From assembly GCA_934129885.1 (NCBI GenBank), contig CAKOWU010000006.1, positions 46,666 through 110,665 on the forward strand: a stretch of DNA of 64,000 nt, written 5' to 3'. The notes beneath the pieces were generated by a model. That model ran no database searches and was not told the origin of the DNA. It worked only from the letters and a program-made list of their open reading frames with translations. Both the position numbers and the translations under genes were made by a program. This DNA is from an uncultured Bacilli bacterium (lineage in GTDB: Bacteria; Bacillota_I; Bacilli_A; RF39; UBA660). Below, one piece after another: positions 45,205 to 53,146 of this stretch (the first letter of the stretch is position 1; each line of letters opens with the position of its first letter).

Positions 45205-46328
45205 CTCTCATTAAGTAATATAGTTGGATAGCCTATTATTGGAATCTTAAACTTAACAATACCAACAATCATATCCTCTGTAATTTTGTATTTATCATAA
45301 TCATTATTAGCATCACCTTTAGTATATATAAAATATTCGCTATTATTGTTTACTATTCTATAAATTCTATGAACAATTATTTTTCCATCATGATTATATG
45401 CTAGTACATTTCCAACTTTAATTTCATTATAAATTTTATCAACAATTACCACATCGCCTTTTGATATTTTAGGTTCCATAGAGCCACTAGCAACTGCAAC
45501 CGCATAGTATCTAAAATATCCAGATACTATATAAATTAAGCTAGAGACAAAAATCGTTAAAGGAATAAGGTATAAAAATTCTTTTTTACTTTGTTTATAA
45601 TTTTCAAGTGCAACTTCTTCAGTTCTATCTTTTTTAAACCAATTTATTACTTTTATAAGTACAATCAATGGTAGGAGAATAAAAATCAAGGAATAAAGGT
45701 ATTCATTAGGATTTGGAATTATAGGAAGAAAATATTTATACAAGTTCATAATTAATAAATATACAATTCCAGGTTTATAGCCAAGATTTAAACCTAAGTA
45801 TGAACATAAAATATTTTCTGAAATTGACGGTAAAAACGTTAATGCAATTAATAAGAAAGTATCTTTATTAAAACTAATGGAATGAGCTGAAAATGGTATA
45901 GCATTATCGATTATAATAAAGAATATACAAGTAATTATAATTAAAGTCTTTGACTCGCTGGACTTCATTAAAAGTTGATATCTTAAAAACTCTTTTATAA
46001 AAATATAAAATATTATAGGAAAGATTATGTTACAGAAAGAATTTATTGTCAAATAGTTGGTGTTTTTGGCAAAGCCTATTAAAACACCAGACAAATAATA
46101 AAGCAGAAAAAAAGCCATTAAAACAATAATAATCTCTAAGATGATATCTTTACTATAGCGATGCCTATCTTTTTCAAATCCAAAAGTAAAATATACAATA
46201 ACTAAGGATAATAAAAGTGTGATATCCAGCCCAATTTGTCCTAACATTTTAAATTTCAAACTATTTAAAAGTATAATGAAACTGAAAGTAAAGATAAATA
46301 ATATTATTTTAATATAGCTTTTCTTCAT
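45198..46328 (-). CDS. SipW-like signal peptidase fused to N-terminal multi-pass domain
   Basis: 376 residues. The C-terminal 96 residues are a signal peptidase I of the Ser-His (ER/SipW) type: catalytic Ser283 in ASGSMEP, KGDVVIVDK, His320 in IIVHRIYRI, and YTKGDANNDYD. SipW normally has about 190 residues; here about 250 extra N-terminal residues form seven or eight helices. These include KEFLRYQLL and LPSISENILCSYLG, loosely like CPBP/CAAX-protease motifs (no full EExxxR seen). The adjacent fibre protein gene strongly suggests it processes the operon products. GGGAGA before ATG 46328. Confidence 0.85.
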   Translation of the reverse strand: MKKSYIKIILFIFTFSFIILLNSLKFKMLGQIGLDITLLLSLVIVYFTFGFEKDRHRYSKDIILEIIIVLMAFFLLYYLSGVLIGFAKNTNYLTINSFCNIIFPIIFYIFIKEFLRYQLLMKSSESKTLIIITCIFFIIIDNAIPFSAHSISFNKDTFLLIALTFLPSISENILCSYLGLNLGYKPGIVYLLIMNLYKYFLPIIPNPNEYLYSLIFILLPLIVLIKVINWFKKDRTEEVALENYKQSKKEFLYLIPLTIFVSSLIYIVSGYFRYYAVAVASGSMEPKISKGDVVIVDKIYNEIKVGNVLAYNHDGKIIVHRIYRIVNNNSEYFIYTKGDANNDYDKYKITEDMIVGIVKFKIPIIGYPTILLNERW

Positions 46329-46376
46329 TATTATCTCCCACCTTTAAAGAGACAAATTTGTTTCAACATGTCATTT

Positions 46377-47030
46377 TTAATCAGCAGAACTGTAATTTAA
46401 AGTAATATTGCCAAAGGCAACAGTAAAGTCTCCATCTGCTCTATCAGCACCAGCTTCATATTCTAAAGTAACTGTAACTAATTCTCCGTTACCTTTAGCT
46501 AAAGTATGATTTGTAATAGAAGCCTTGCCAGTTGTTGTTTCAATTTCGTTTCCAACTTTTACTTTTACAGAAATTTTTTCACAAGCTTTTTGAACTAGAG
46601 TATCGGTGGTTCCTTGACCTGCGGTGCAAATTTTAGTGGCATTTTGATCGGCAACATTACTAAAAACGATACTTTTTAAGTAGGCATTTAATTCCCCTGC
46701 ATTATATGCATAAAATTTGTATACAACTGATTGCCCAGGTTCAGTAAATGTTGCACTTAACTTTGAAATAGTTGGATCCCCACTATTATCAATAACACCA
46801 TTTGTTGTTACTAGTGAGTTAGGTGTAGCTGTTGGTATAATTTCGGCAACTTCCACTTTATCTTCCGCACTAGAAAAATCAACATTCAATGTACTACTAT
46901 CTGGTTTAACATTCGCACTAGTTTGAATGTTTAAAACGCCAGAAAAAGCAGCAAAACCAATTGATAATCCAACAATGCCAACAACTAAGGCAACGAGTGC
47001 TATTATCTGTATTTTTCTGTCTTTTTCCAT
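46377..47030 (-). CDS. TasA/camelysin-like secreted fibre protein
   Basis: 217 residues from ATG 47030, six bases after AGGAGG. N-terminus MEKDRKIQIIALVALVVG, hydrophobic stretch, then LSIGFAAFSGVLNIQTSA, the SipW-type signal peptide of TasA/CalY proteins. The mature part is a single beta-rich domain: VDNSGDPTISKLSATFTEPG type segments, KFYAYNAGELNAYLKSI and FTVAFGNITLNYSSAD. Two or three cysteines. TasA relatives form biofilm matrix fibres. First gene of the operon, so probably the most abundant product. Confidence 0.85.
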   Translation of the reverse strand: MEKDRKIQIIALVALVVGIVGLSIGFAAFSGVLNIQTSANVKPDSSTLNVDFSSAEDKVEVAEIIPTATPNSLVTTNGVIDNSGDPTISKLSATFTEPGQSVVYKFYAYNAGELNAYLKSIVFSNVADQNATKICTAGQGTTDTLVQKACEKISVKVKVGNEIETTTGKASITNHTLAKGNGELVTVTLEYEAGADRADGDFTVAFGNITLNYSSAD

Positions 47031-47050
47031 TTCCATCCTCCTATGATATG

Positions 47051-47079
47051 ATTATAACATGACTATTATTTTTAAGCAA
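47051..47079 (-). promoter_or_regulatory. Promoter of the TasA-like operon
   Basis: On the minus strand TTGCTT (47079-47074), 17-nt spacer, TATAAT (47056-47051). A palindrome TTAACT-TAT-AGTTAA (about 47092-47106) lies upstream and might be an operator. Confidence 0.7.
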
Positions 47080-47197
47080 GAGTTAATTTTGTTAACTTAT
47101 AGTTAAAAACAATAACTTGATATGTATTATAATATATTTTGTAAGGAGGTATCATTTTAACTAATGTTCAATGAATTTAATAAAAGATGATTGAACT

Positions 47198-47535
47198 AAC
47201 GATTTGAAACTTACTGGATTTATATTCGAAAATATGTGCATGAGGGATTTTAAAATATGCTCTGATGCTGTAGATGTTTCATTGTTCTATTACAGAAATA
47301 AAAATGTTTTTGAAGTTGATTGTGTTTTGAAAATGGCAAATGGTAGATGGGTGCTGTTGAAATAAAACTAAACATAGGAGAAATTCCTGCTGCGGAAGAA
47401 AATTTAAATGAGTTTAAGGATAAATCTAATACTGATAAATATGTTGAATTTACTTTTTTAATGATTTTAATGGATTCAGAACTTTCTTATGCTAGGGAAT
47501 ATGAAATTTATGTTGTGTTTATTGGAACGTTATGA
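47198..47535 (+). pseudogene. C-terminal remnant of a DUF4143 AAA ATPase
   Basis: Two plus-strand frames joined by a one-base shift near 47346 read LTGFIFENMCMRDFKIC, VSLFYYRNKNVFEVDCVLK, then GAVEIKLNIGEIPAAEENL and LMILMDSELSYAREY. This is the typical end of DUF4143-containing ATPases (FE...RDL, YYRDK...EVD, EIKLG). The N-terminal AAA domain is absent. Nothing recognisable lies between 47107 and 47197 beyond an isolated AGGAGG. Confidence 0.75.
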
Positions 47536-47549
47536 AATTAGTTTGTTGG

Positions 47550-48050
47550 TTATTTTCTGATAAAAAAGCCGTTATGTACATATTTTGTTTCGTCTACTAC
47601 TATGAAAGCGTTTTCGTCTATTATTCTAATTAAACTTAATAATTTTTTATAATTTTTATTAACTGTTTCTAAGATTAACATATTTTTAATACCATCTTTA
47701 CCATTTACATTTATAACTGTTACTCCAAAGCCTTTTTTTCTTAAGTAATCTGCCATATCGTTATTAGTGGTAATTATTTGTAAGGTAATAGGTGTTGTTA
47801 TAAAATAGTTAGAGGCATAACCACCTATGATTGTTCCTGTAGCAAAGCCTAGAGAATAAAATAGGGCAACCCAAATACTATTTGAGCCAGTTAGGGCTTC
47901 TTCTACGATTGTAAACCAAATAAATACTTCAAAAAAACCTATAAATCCTGCGAGAAAGTTTTTGCCTTTAACGGTTACTATTGTTCTAAATGTACCTAGA
48001 GAAACATCTATTATTCTAAAGAAAAATATTTTTAAGCATAATAAGGCCAT
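47550..48050 (-). CDS. UPF0316 membrane protein (DUF5698-DUF2179)
   Basis: 166 residues from ATG 48050 (GGTGAT four bases upstream). Three N-terminal membrane helices with FRIIDVSLGTFRTIVTVKG and GFFEVFIWFTIVEEAL, then a cytoplasmic DUF2179 domain (LRKKGFGVTVINVNGKDG). Matches the UPF0316/YebE family of Firmicutes; function unknown, DUF2179 folds like a small ligand-binding domain. Confidence 0.88.
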   Translation of the reverse strand: MALLCLKIFFFRIIDVSLGTFRTIVTVKGKNFLAGFIGFFEVFIWFTIVEEALTGSNSIWVALFYSLGFATGTIIGGYASNYFITTPITLQIITTNNDMADYLRKKGFGVTVINVNGKDGIKNMLILETVNKNYKKLLSLIRIIDENAFIVVDETKYVHNGFFIRK

Positions 48051-48141
48051 ATAAATCACCATTTTTATTATTTACGTTATTTATTAAAATATTTACAAAT
48101 ATGGCTTCTTATGTTACTATTTAGGTGGAGATGATGGTTTT

Positions 48142-49221
48142 ATGAAAAAGTTAGTGACATTATTTTTAGTTAGTTTTGTTTTTCTAACTTCTAATGTAGA
48201 TGCAAAAGAAGTGGAACATTTTAAAGCAGTGGCTGATGATGATGTATCTATTAGTGATAATTATAATTCTAGTGTTGTTGCTGCAGGAAATGATATTGAT
48301 ATTACTGGTAATGTGAGTGGTATTGGTACTTTTGCGGCAGAGAATATTGAGCAAACTGGTACTGTTGATTATGGTTTTTATGCTTCAAATATGACAACTA
48401 TTTCTGGAGTGATAGAGAAGGATGCATTTAGTGCTTCGGCTTCTTTTCAATCTTTAGATACAGCAAAGTTTAACAGGGATGTTTTTATTGCGTCAGGAGA
48501 TGTTGTACTTAATGGCGAATTTCAAAGAAATGTTAATATTTATGCCTCTAGTGTAATTTTAAATAATGTTAATATCAAGGGTAATATTACGATAAATGCT
48601 AGTGAGGTAAAAATTAATGATGGCGCTATAGTAGCGGGAACATTATCTTATAATAAGGATGCTGATTTTAAGTCTTCTTCTAATGGCATAAATGAGATAA
48701 AGAAAACCGCAGCAAGTTTAAATGATGACGAAAATACTTTTACTGATGTAGTTTATTCAAAGATTTGGTCTATTTTGTGTTTAATGCTTGTATTTGGATT
48801 GATATGTTTATTATTCCCTAAAGTATTTAGCAATATTAATACTAGGTATGAAAATATGAAGGGTATGGACGTTGTTACGTTAATAGGCAAAGGGGCGTTG
48901 GCACTTTTGCTTGTACCAATTATTGCTTTCTTACTTTTACTTACAATTATTGGGATACCTATATGTGTTATATTAATCCTTATATATTGTCTTGCTTTAT
49001 ATTTATCTACTGTATTTGTGGCTTATTTGATTGGATATAAGGTATGGAATAAGACACATAAAGAGAAAAAAGATACTAATATGATGCTGTATGGTGCTAT
49101 TGGACTGGTTATAATTTTAGTATTAGAACTTATACCTATGGTAGGTTCTATTGTTAGTATACTTGTGTTGTTTGCTGGTCTTGGTGTTATTTTTGATATG
49201 ATTAATGATTCAAGAAAGTAA
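48142..49221 (+). CDS. Exported bactofilin-like protein with C-terminal membrane helices
   Basis: 359 residues. Signal peptide 1-21 (ending NVDAKE), then an extracytoplasmic beta-helix of polymer-forming (bactofilin) type: SSVVAAGNDIDITGNVSG, DVFIASGDVVLNGEFQRN and NVNIYASSVILNNVNIKG. After a linker there are about four helices (about 210-232, 250-300 and 315-350). The order signal peptide, bactofilin repeats, membrane region differs from the classical cytoplasmic bactofilins and places the repeats outside. Own unit; SD GGTGGAG. Confidence 0.82.
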   Translation: MKKLVTLFLVSFVFLTSNVDAKEVEHFKAVADDDVSISDNYNSSVVAAGNDIDITGNVSGIGTFAAENIEQTGTVDYGFYASNMTTISGVIEKDAFSASASFQSLDTAKFNRDVFIASGDVVLNGEFQRNVNIYASSVILNNVNIKGNITINASEVKINDGAIVAGTLSYNKDADFKSSSNGINEIKKTAASLNDDENTFTDVVYSKIWSILCLMLVFGLICLLFPKVFSNINTRYENMKGMDVVTLIGKGALALLLVPIIAFLLLLTIIGIPICVILILIYCLALYLSTVFVAYLIGYKVWNKTHKEKKDTNMMLYGAIGLVIILVLELIPMVGSIVSILVLFAGLGVIFDMINDSRK

Positions 49222-49266
49222 TCACGGCTTTGTTTTCGATACATATAATAACCTAGGGGTGAGTAT

Positions 49267-49722
49267 ATGTATAAGATATATAAGGTTAATGCTGGTGATA
49301 GTTTAGAGAGTATTGCTAAAGCTCTTGGGGTTACTACGAATGAACTTATGAGTATAAATGGTATGTCTCCTAATCAGATTTTAGTTCCTGGGGCCTTGCT
49401 TGTGGTACCGGCAAAAGAGAACAGTACATTTACAAAGTACGTTGTTAAAAAGGGAGATAATTTATATTCTATCGCACAAAGATATAATACAACCGCGGAA
49501 CAGTTACTTAAGTTAAATGGTTTATCTGTGAATGATTATATATATCCTAATGAGGAGATTATGGTACCAAGCGCGAATACGAAGTTTTATATAACGGCGG
49601 ATGACGATACTTTGAATAAAGTTATTGATGGTTTAGGGGTTAATCCGAGTACTTTGGTGGAGCAAAATAAGGAGATATATTTAGTTCCTGATCAACTTAT
49701 TATTTACAGAATAAATGGCTAA
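49267..49722 (+). CDS. LysM repeat protein without signal peptide
   Basis: 151 residues made almost wholly of LysM domains: 1-50 (YKVNAGDSLESIAKALGVTT), 56-103 (YVVKKGDNLYSIAQRYNTTA) and a divergent third (FYITADDDTLNKVIDGLGVN). No signal peptide. In spore formers such proteins (SafA/SpoVID-like) are coat or cortex proteins made inside the mother cell; elsewhere they may leave by lysis. The short spacing and AGGGGTGAG SD support ATG 49267. Confidence 0.85.
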   Translation: MYKIYKVNAGDSLESIAKALGVTTNELMSINGMSPNQILVPGALLVVPAKENSTFTKYVVKKGDNLYSIAQRYNTTAEQLLKLNGLSVNDYIYPNEEIMVPSANTKFYITADDDTLNKVIDGLGVNPSTLVEQNKEIYLVPDQLIIYRING

Positions 49723-49737
49723 ATGCCATTTGTTTTT
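49713..49737 (+). terminator. Terminator at the end of the LysM gene
   Basis: AAATGGC (49713-49719), TAAAT loop, GCCATTT (49725-49731), then GTTTTT; includes the stop codon. Confidence 0.8.
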
Positions 49738-49747
49738 CGTTGCAATA

Positions 49748-50299
49748 ATGTGTGGTTTGCTAGAAAAAACTGAGAACATATTTACTGTTGATGGAGTTCG
49801 TTATACTAAAAGGCGAGTAGAATTTACTCCTGAAACTATGCATGAATATAGATACGGTGAAAAAAGATATGTAAGAGTTACTGCGAATATATTTAAAAGG
49901 CGTATTATGCTATCAAATGGTGTTCAATATAAAAATAGTGATGTAGTTTGGGTTGAAATAGAGTCTGTTAAGTGGCTTTTAGATAATGAAAAGGCTCTAG
50001 AGTTAGCGATTAATGAAAAACTTTTATTTGCGGGTGTACAGTATAATTATGATTATTTTTTTCTCGTAACATTGATATATATGAGTTTATGAATAATTAT
50101 TTTGTAAAAGAGTTACAAATAAAGTTCAAATCCCGATAAGTGATGATGTTTTGGATTTAATTGTAAAAATAAGCATGAAAGTTGATGAATTAGATAACCA
50201 ATTAAAACCAGTAGAGGATATAGTTGGTTTACAAAGTGCATCTATAGGACAAAAATTTAAATCAAAGAAGTTATATAAAAGGGCAATTAGTTATACCTG
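49748..50299 (+). pseudogene. Decayed hypothetical gene in several frames
   Basis: A coding-like stretch begins MCGLLEKTENIFTVDGVRYT and contains KRRVEFTPETMHEYRYGEKR, DVVWVEIESVKWLLDNEKA and LLFAGVQYNYDY. At a T6 run the frame breaks. The next frame continues NIDIYEFMNNYFVKELQ to a stop, and a third frame gives DDVLDLIVKISMKVDELDN and SASIGQKFKSKKLYKR. Similar proteins (VWVEVEPVKWLVDE...KLIFAGVQF) are known to me as hypothetical proteins of gut Firmicutes. The initial frame also opens at 49715 inside the LysM terminator, which is not a credible start. Confidence 0.65.
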
Positions 50300-50314
50300 A
50301 AGAATAGAAGTTTG

Positions 50315-50372
50315 TTTTTGACATGATTATGTATTTAATATATAATTATAGGTAGGGTGATGATAATGAAAA
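50315..50372 (+). repeat. 58-bp promoter/SD/start direct repeat, copy 1
   Basis: It holds TTGACA (50318-50323), 17-nt spacer, TATAAT (50341-50346), SD TAGGGTGAT and the start ATGAAAA. 56 of 58 bases are identical to 52676-52733. Confidence 0.9.
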
Positions 50373-50881
50373 GAGTGTTGTTACAAGAAATGACAGGTAC
50401 TGTTATAAATGTTTATATTCCGGAGGTTTATAAAGGTAACATTTTAATTGATAGTGACAATGTAGATGTTCTTGCTGTAGAGATAGAAACTAGAGAAGGT
50501 ATAATAAAATTAATAAAACCAAAAGATAGTAAATATTCGTCTTTATTGGAGGGCAATGCTGTTAATATAAAAAAATATTCTTTGGAGTATGATTATGAAA
50601 CTTATTTAACTGAAATTAAAAGAAATATAGATAACTATTATTCTAGTCATAAAGAAGATTATAAGAATTTGTTATATAAAAATTATTTTTGTTCTTTAGA
50701 GGAATTTAGAGAACATCCAAGAAAAATTATTGATTATGAAATTAGTTTTAACGATGAAGATAGTACAAATGAATTAGAACGAAAATTTCAAAAGGTAATT
50801 ATGGGCGGAAAAGAGGTTAATATTCCTATTTTACCAGAAATAGAAGAAACGGATGAGAAAGTGTGGGGTAGAAGTGAATAA
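50366..50881 (+). CDS. Hypothetical protein, first gene of a two-gene module
   Basis: 171 residues from ATG 50366, placed by the duplicated SD. The N-terminal part is beta-rich (VLLQEMTGTVINVYIPEVYK, VDVLAVEIETREGIIKL), the middle charged and helical, with an acidic C-terminus (PEIEETDEKVWG). Not recognised. It overlaps the following gene by 8 bases, so they form a translational pair. No export signal. Confidence 0.65.
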   Translation: MKRVLLQEMTGTVINVYIPEVYKGNILIDSDNVDVLAVEIETREGIIKLIKPKDSKYSSLLEGNAVNIKKYSLEYDYETYLTEIKRNIDNYYSSHKEDYKNLLYKNYFCSLEEFREHPRKIIDYEISFNDEDSTNELERKFQKVIMGGKEVNIPILPEIEETDEKVWGRSE

Positions 50882-52571
50882 TCAAGATTTACTTAAACAA
50901 TTTTTTGATGATTTAGATAAATCATCAGTTTCTAAAATGTATAGTTATCTTATTCATTATACTCCTGATTATGAATATAAATCTTTAAAGCCTTATCATA
51001 AAGAATTAGAAAATAATCTTTCTTCTAAAGCTATTATTCATTATTGGGGTGGCGAGAATAATGATTATTTTATGAATTTTTGTAGTGACCACTCTGTATA
51101 TGACAAAGAACATATTAAAATTTATGTACCTTTAAATGGTGAGAATGTTACGGCTATAGTAACGAAGATATTTAATTATATTGCTGACAATAATATCGAA
51201 CATTTATCAAAATTGGCATCTGAAACTAGAACTGATGATTTGGTTATTAGAGTTACTAGTATAGAAGATGCGAAAAAAATAATTAATTTTATAAATAGTG
51301 ATGCTGAAATATGTGCTGGATTATATAAAAATGCTTTACCTTTTGATATTAAGTGTGGAAATGTAAGTGTGGCTTATGACAAGAAAAAAGCATTTCATGG
51401 GGATGTTGCAAATTATATTGAAGGATATAGACAAAGTACTGATGAAAAACTTAGTTTAGGTGGTTTCAAAAGATATTTAGGACAATTATATGATAAAAAA
51501 TATTGCTCTATATCTGATAAATATGATGACCATTTAACTAGCTCTTGTATTAGTGCTAAATTCGATTTTGACGGTGCTAAAGATTTTGATTATGATTTTA
51601 AGGACTATCAACTTAATACTTTAAATATACTTTTGCTTATTATGCGAAATCTTGAGGGAATAAATAGTTTTGAAGATTTTGAAGAATATTATAAAATGAT
51701 TAACAATCCTTTGTATAAAGAGGATATGGAAAAATTAGTTGAAGATATGTATATAAAAACTAAACAAGGTAATTTTTATCAAGCAAAATTTGGAATATCT
51801 GATGAATTTGTGGGTTCTATTCAAAGAATTTATAATAAAGATTTATCTTTTTATAAAGGTAGAGTTAACGGATGTGTTGGAGTTGGTATTGCTGATATTG
51901 ATGTAGAGACACTTTATTCTCCTAATAAAGTTAATGCTGATGATATGCTTAAATTTTTTAATAGAACTGGACCTTTGAATTTATGGGATGTATCTGAAAT
52001 TGAGTTTTTTATAGCAAATGGTATGGATGATTTAGATATTAAGAACAAGATAGAACAAACTCGAGAAAATGAACTGAATACTTTAAAAGAATGGCTTCAG
52101 GCACAGGTTAGAGAAAATATTGACTTGGTAAATGAGTATTTTTTACTTAAAAATGGTACTTATCCAGAATTTAACATTGGTAGTGATGGTAATGTTTTTA
52201 AAAGGATGGTTTATGTTGATTTTGGCAGCATGAAAGAATATTCTGATTATAAAGAATATGCCGAAAAAGTAAGTTTTAAAAATAATGTTATTAGTGGACT
52301 TTATGATTTTATTGATGGCCCAGATTATTATCTTGGTTATTTGAGTAAACTGTTGGAACTTGAGACTAAAGATTTAACTTCATCACAAATGCAAGCGGTT
52401 ATTAAACAAAAAGAAATGTGTAAAAATGCTTTATATAATTTTCATATGTGTGCTGATTATGAAGACGTGGCACGCAGATATGAAGAACTTGGAATTACTC
52501 AAAATACTGATTTGGAAACGCTTGCTACCATTCTTACTGATCACTATAAAGCGGTTCAAAAACAATTATAG
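50874..52571 (+). CDS. Large protein with a possible HopA1/lyase-like region
   Basis: 565 residues from GTG 50874 (GGGG upstream); ATG 50853 is an alternative start. Cytoplasmic, no motif I can name with confidence. Residues about 60-190 (HIKIYVPLNGENVTAIVTKI, SKLASETRTDDLVIRVTSIE, AGLYKNALPFDIKCGNVSVA) recall the HopA1/phosphothreonine-lyase-like domain with its SK...R-x-D-x-VIR pattern. The C-terminal half is helical (LKEWLQAQVRENIDLVNEY). If correct it would be a protein-modifying lyase; this is weak. Partner of the small upstream gene, both inside the repeat-bracketed module. Confidence 0.6.
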   Translation: MNNQDLLKQFFDDLDKSSVSKMYSYLIHYTPDYEYKSLKPYHKELENNLSSKAIIHYWGGENNDYFMNFCSDHSVYDKEHIKIYVPLNGENVTAIVTKIFNYIADNNIEHLSKLASETRTDDLVIRVTSIEDAKKIINFINSDAEICAGLYKNALPFDIKCGNVSVAYDKKKAFHGDVANYIEGYRQSTDEKLSLGGFKRYLGQLYDKKYCSISDKYDDHLTSSCISAKFDFDGAKDFDYDFKDYQLNTLNILLLIMRNLEGINSFEDFEEYYKMINNPLYKEDMEKLVEDMYIKTKQGNFYQAKFGISDEFVGSIQRIYNKDLSFYKGRVNGCVGVGIADIDVETLYSPNKVNADDMLKFFNRTGPLNLWDVSEIEFFIANGMDDLDIKNKIEQTRENELNTLKEWLQAQVRENIDLVNEYFLLKNGTYPEFNIGSDGNVFKRMVYVDFGSMKEYSDYKEYAEKVSFKNNVISGLYDFIDGPDYYLGYLSKLLELETKDLTSSQMQAVIKQKEMCKNALYNFHMCADYEDVARRYEELGITQNTDLETLATILTDHYKAVQKQL

Positions 52572-52593
52572 TTATTTAATAATTTTTAGAAGT

Positions 52594-52619
52594 AGAAGCC
52601 AATTTTTGACTTCTTTTTC
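52594..52619 (+). terminator. Terminator after the two-gene module
   Basis: AGAAG (52594-52598) with CTTCT (52610-52614) and inner CAA/TTG pairing, then TTTTC. Confidence 0.6.
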
Positions 52620-52675
52620 TATACTTTAATTTAAAAATATATTTTGGTGTAGTCCCTAAAAAAAATACCGTCAGA

Positions 52676-52733
52676 TTTTTGACATCATTATGTATTTAAT
52701 ATATAATTATAGGTAGGGTGATAATAATGAAAA
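52676..52733 (+). repeat. 58-bp promoter/SD/start direct repeat, copy 2
   Basis: TTGACA (52679-52684), 17-nt spacer, TATAAT (52702-52707), the same SD and ATGAAAA. Two mismatches to the copy at 50315. Confidence 0.9.
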
Positions 52734-53146
52734 AAGGATTATTAATAGTTGTTATGGCTATGGTGATATTTTGTTTGTCAGGATGTGGTAAGACAACTTA
52801 TGATGAAATAAGTTATAGTGAACTTAACAACATGCTTGAGGCTAAAGATGATTTTGTGCTTTTTATTGGCTCTGAAACTTGTTCAGCGTGTGCTTCGTAT
52901 AAAATAACTTTGAATAAAATTATTGAGGAGTATCATACGGATATTAAATATTTAGATATTTCTAAATTATCTGATAAGGAGTCTAGTGAACTGCAGTCAA
53001 GATTTCCATTTACGGGTACGCCAACTACGGTGTTTATAACTGATGGTGTGGAGAAAAATACTTATAATAGAATAAGTGGCAATGAGAAATACAGTAGTGT
53101 TTTAAAGAAACTTATTAAGAATGGTTATATAAAGGAGGAGAAGTAA
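52727..53146 (+). CDS. Thioredoxin-fold lipoprotein
   Basis: 139 residues from ATG 52727. Signal peptide with lipobox LSGC (Cys20), then a thioredoxin domain with Cys52-x2-Cys55 (GSETCSACASYK) and a cis-Pro loop GTPTTVFITDG. Extracytoplasmic thiol-disulfide exchange, anchored by lipid. Its stop shares one base with the ATG of the AAA+ gene, so the two are tightly coupled, an unusual pairing of an outside redox protein with a cytoplasmic ATPase. Confidence 0.88.
   Translation: MKKGLLIVVMAMVIFCLSGCGKTTYDEISYSELNNMLEAKDDFVLFIGSETCSACASYKITLNKIIEEYHTDIKYLDISKLSDKESSELQSRFPFTGTPTTVFITDGVEKNTYNRISGNEKYSSVLKKLIKNGYIKEEK

Noticed and set aside
47092..47106. TTAACT-TAT-AGTTAA palindrome as a terminator
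   Set aside because: No T run and it lies upstream of a promoter; noted only as a possible operator.
49715..50092. 125-residue frame as an intact gene
   Set aside because: Its first codon is inside the LysM terminator, and the homologous sequence continues in other frames after 50070, so it is a fragment of a decayed gene.
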